Assembly (NCBI RefSeq): GCF_003591485.1
Contig: NZ_QZCF01000003.1
Span: forward strand, 372,001-436,000
Origin: Paenibacillus sp. 1011MAR3C5
GTDB lineage: Bacteria > Bacillota > Bacilli > Paenibacillales > Paenibacillaceae
DNA length: 64,000 nt
Direction: 5' to 3'
In this document: piece after piece, positions 62,899 to 64,000 of the stretch
Layout of the letters: each line of letters starts with the position of its first letter
Position numbering within the stretch: the stretch's first letter is position 1
The notes under the pieces: generated by a model
What the model was told of the DNA's origin: nothing
Seen by the model: only the letters and a program-made list of their open reading frames with translations
Databases searched by the model: none
Translations under genes and position numbers: made by a program

Positions 62899-64000
62899 AT
62901 GACGAAGCAAAATGAAATGATCGTTGTTCTTGATTTTGGAGGACAATACAACCAGCTGATTGCACGCCGTATTCGCGATTTGGGCGTATACAGCGAGCTG
63001 CTGCCTTACAACACGCCGGTAGAACGGATCCGTGAATTGCAGCCGAAAGGCATTGTGTTCTCGGGAGGACCGGCAAGCGTATACGAACAAAATTCTCCAC
63101 TCGTAGATCCTGCGATTTACGACCTTAACATTCCGATCTTCGGAATCTGCTACGGCATGCAGATGATGTCGCATCAGTTGAACGGAAAAGTCGAGCGCGC
63201 CGGCAAGCGCGAGTACGGCAAAGCGGAAGTGGAATTTGTAGAGGGCAGCCACATCGCTCATGGTCTTGACCGTGTTCAAACGGTATGGATGAGCCATAGC
63301 GATCTGGTTATCGAGCCGCCTGCGGGCTTCAGCGTAGATGCCAGCACGGAGCATGCTCCGATTGCCGGCATGAGCAACGCGGACCGCAAGCTGTACGCGG
63401 TACAATTCCACCCGGAAGTGCGTCACTCCCAGTTCGGCAATGAGATGATCCGCAACTTCCTTTATAACGTTTGCGATTGCGATGGCAATTGGACGATGGA
63501 ATCCTTCATCGAAGATACGATTCAAGATATCCGCAATCAAGTGGGCGACAAGAAAGTGCTTTGCGCGCTTTCCGGCGGCGTAGACTCTTCGGTTGTGGCG
63601 ATCCTGCTTCATAAAGCAATCGGCGACCAGCTTACTTGCATGTTCATTGACCATGGCCTTCTCCGCAAAGGCGAAGCTGAAGGTGTAATGGAAACATTCG
63701 TTGGCAAATTCGATATGAAAGTGCTGAAGATTGATGCGAAAGACCGTTTCCTTGGCAAGCTGAAAGGCGTCGACGATCCGGAGCAAAAACGTAAAATTAT
63801 CGGCAACGAGTTTATTTACGTATTCCAGGAAGAATCGGACAAGCTGGACGATTTCGAATTCCTGGCGCAAGGCACGCTGTACACGGATATCGTAGAGAGC
63901 GGAACAGCGACTGCGCAAACGATCAAATCGCATCACAACGTTGGCGGTTTGCCTGAAGATATTAAGTTCAAGCTGGTTGAGCCGCTTAAGGCTCTGTTCA
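62899..64000 (+). CDS. guaA: GMP synthase (cut by window edge)
   Basis: First 367 codons. Class I glutaminase: C84 in [18 protein letters not shown]-pyrophosphatase PP-loop ALSGGVDSS near residue 223. Converts XMP to GMP. GAGGGAGG precedes the ATG. The C-terminal dimerisation part lies outside the window. Confidence 0.96.
   Translation, partial: MTKQNEMIVVLDFGGQYNQLIARRIRDLGVYSELLPYNTPVERIRELQPKGIVFSGGPASVYEQNSPLVDPAIYDLNIPIFGICYGMQMMSHQLNGKVERAGKREYGKAEVEFVEGSHIAHGLDRVQTVWMSHSDLVIEPPAGFSVDASTEHAPIAGMSNADRKLYAVQFHPEVRHSQFGNEMIRNFLYNVCDCDGNWTMESFIEDTIQDIRNQVGDKKVLCALSGGVDSSVVAILLHKAIGDQLTCMFIDHGLLRKGEAEGVMETFVGKFDMKVLKIDAKDRFLGKLKGVDDPEQKRKIIGNEFIYVFQEESDKLDDFEFLAQGTLYTDIVESGTATAQTIKSHHNVGGLPEDIKFKLVEPLKALF

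Noticed and set aside
62878-63936. Minus-strand ORF (352 aa)
   Set aside because: Shadow of guaA, whose plus-strand frame is unmistakable.

Overview
The window reads as chromosome of a Gram-positive, spore-former-type Firmicute, most likely Paenibacillus or a close relative. The evidence is Bacillales-style Shine-Dalgarno sites with frequent TTG/GTG starts, LexA boxes of the GAAC-N4-GTTC type, copper-amine-oxidase 'stalk' domains, an LCP protein and a UvsE UV endonuclease. This is inference from gene content; no rRNA or tRNA lies in the window. A complete siphovirus-type prophage of about 40.2 kb sits between two stretches of host DNA.

Left host flank (1-3587): the 5' part of acnA (minus strand), an exported-type amidase-domain protein, and ddl. 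Prophage (3588-43787): bounded by a 25-bp direct repeat. From left to right it holds a tyrosine integrase; a lysogeny switch (small XRE regulator, LexA-box-controlled 47-aa ORF, CI-like repressor, Cro-like and Xis-like proteins, AntA/ORF6C antirepressor); a recombination module (SMC-like ATPase, RecT, PD-(D/E)XK exonuclease); a replication module (DnaD-like initiator with repeats that look like an origin, DnaC-like loader, RuvC-like resolvase); about fifteen small accessory genes including an adenine/cytosine-N4 methyltransferase, YopX and DUF3850; a RinA-like late activator; and a leftward nuclease cargo gene. An HK97-type morphogenesis module follows (HNH, TerS, TerL, portal, ClpP-like protease, capsid, connectors, tail tube, G/GT chaperones with a -1 slippery site, an 868-aa tape measure, tail tip, SGNH-hydrolase tail fibre), then holin and amidase. 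The right end carries an unusual leftward island of microproteins behind an Arc-type repressor, and an SOS-controlled YolD gene.

Right host flank (43748-64000): a small conserved gene, uvsE and a TauE/SafE exporter form a tight operon whose first codons and upstream region are now supplied by the phage. Next come an inositol-monophosphatase-family gene, a PQQ-type sugar dehydrogenase lipoprotein, a GNAT gene, a 166-bp inverted-repeat element, hemL, an LCP gene, a three-gene ABC-2 exporter, bcp, a polysaccharide deacetylase, a MoxR/DUF58/transglutaminase operon and the 5' two-thirds of guaA. Two intergenic regions carry tandem repeats with a period near 50 bp.

The most interesting parts are the Arc/41-aa membrane-peptide module with its operator inside a near-consensus promoter spacer (42436-42889), the LexA-controlled micro-ORF that converges on the CI gene (5285-5491), a type I-C CRISPR-repeat-like 16-mer at a predicted transcript start (41380-41395), and the replacement of the 5' end of the uvsE operon by the prophage.
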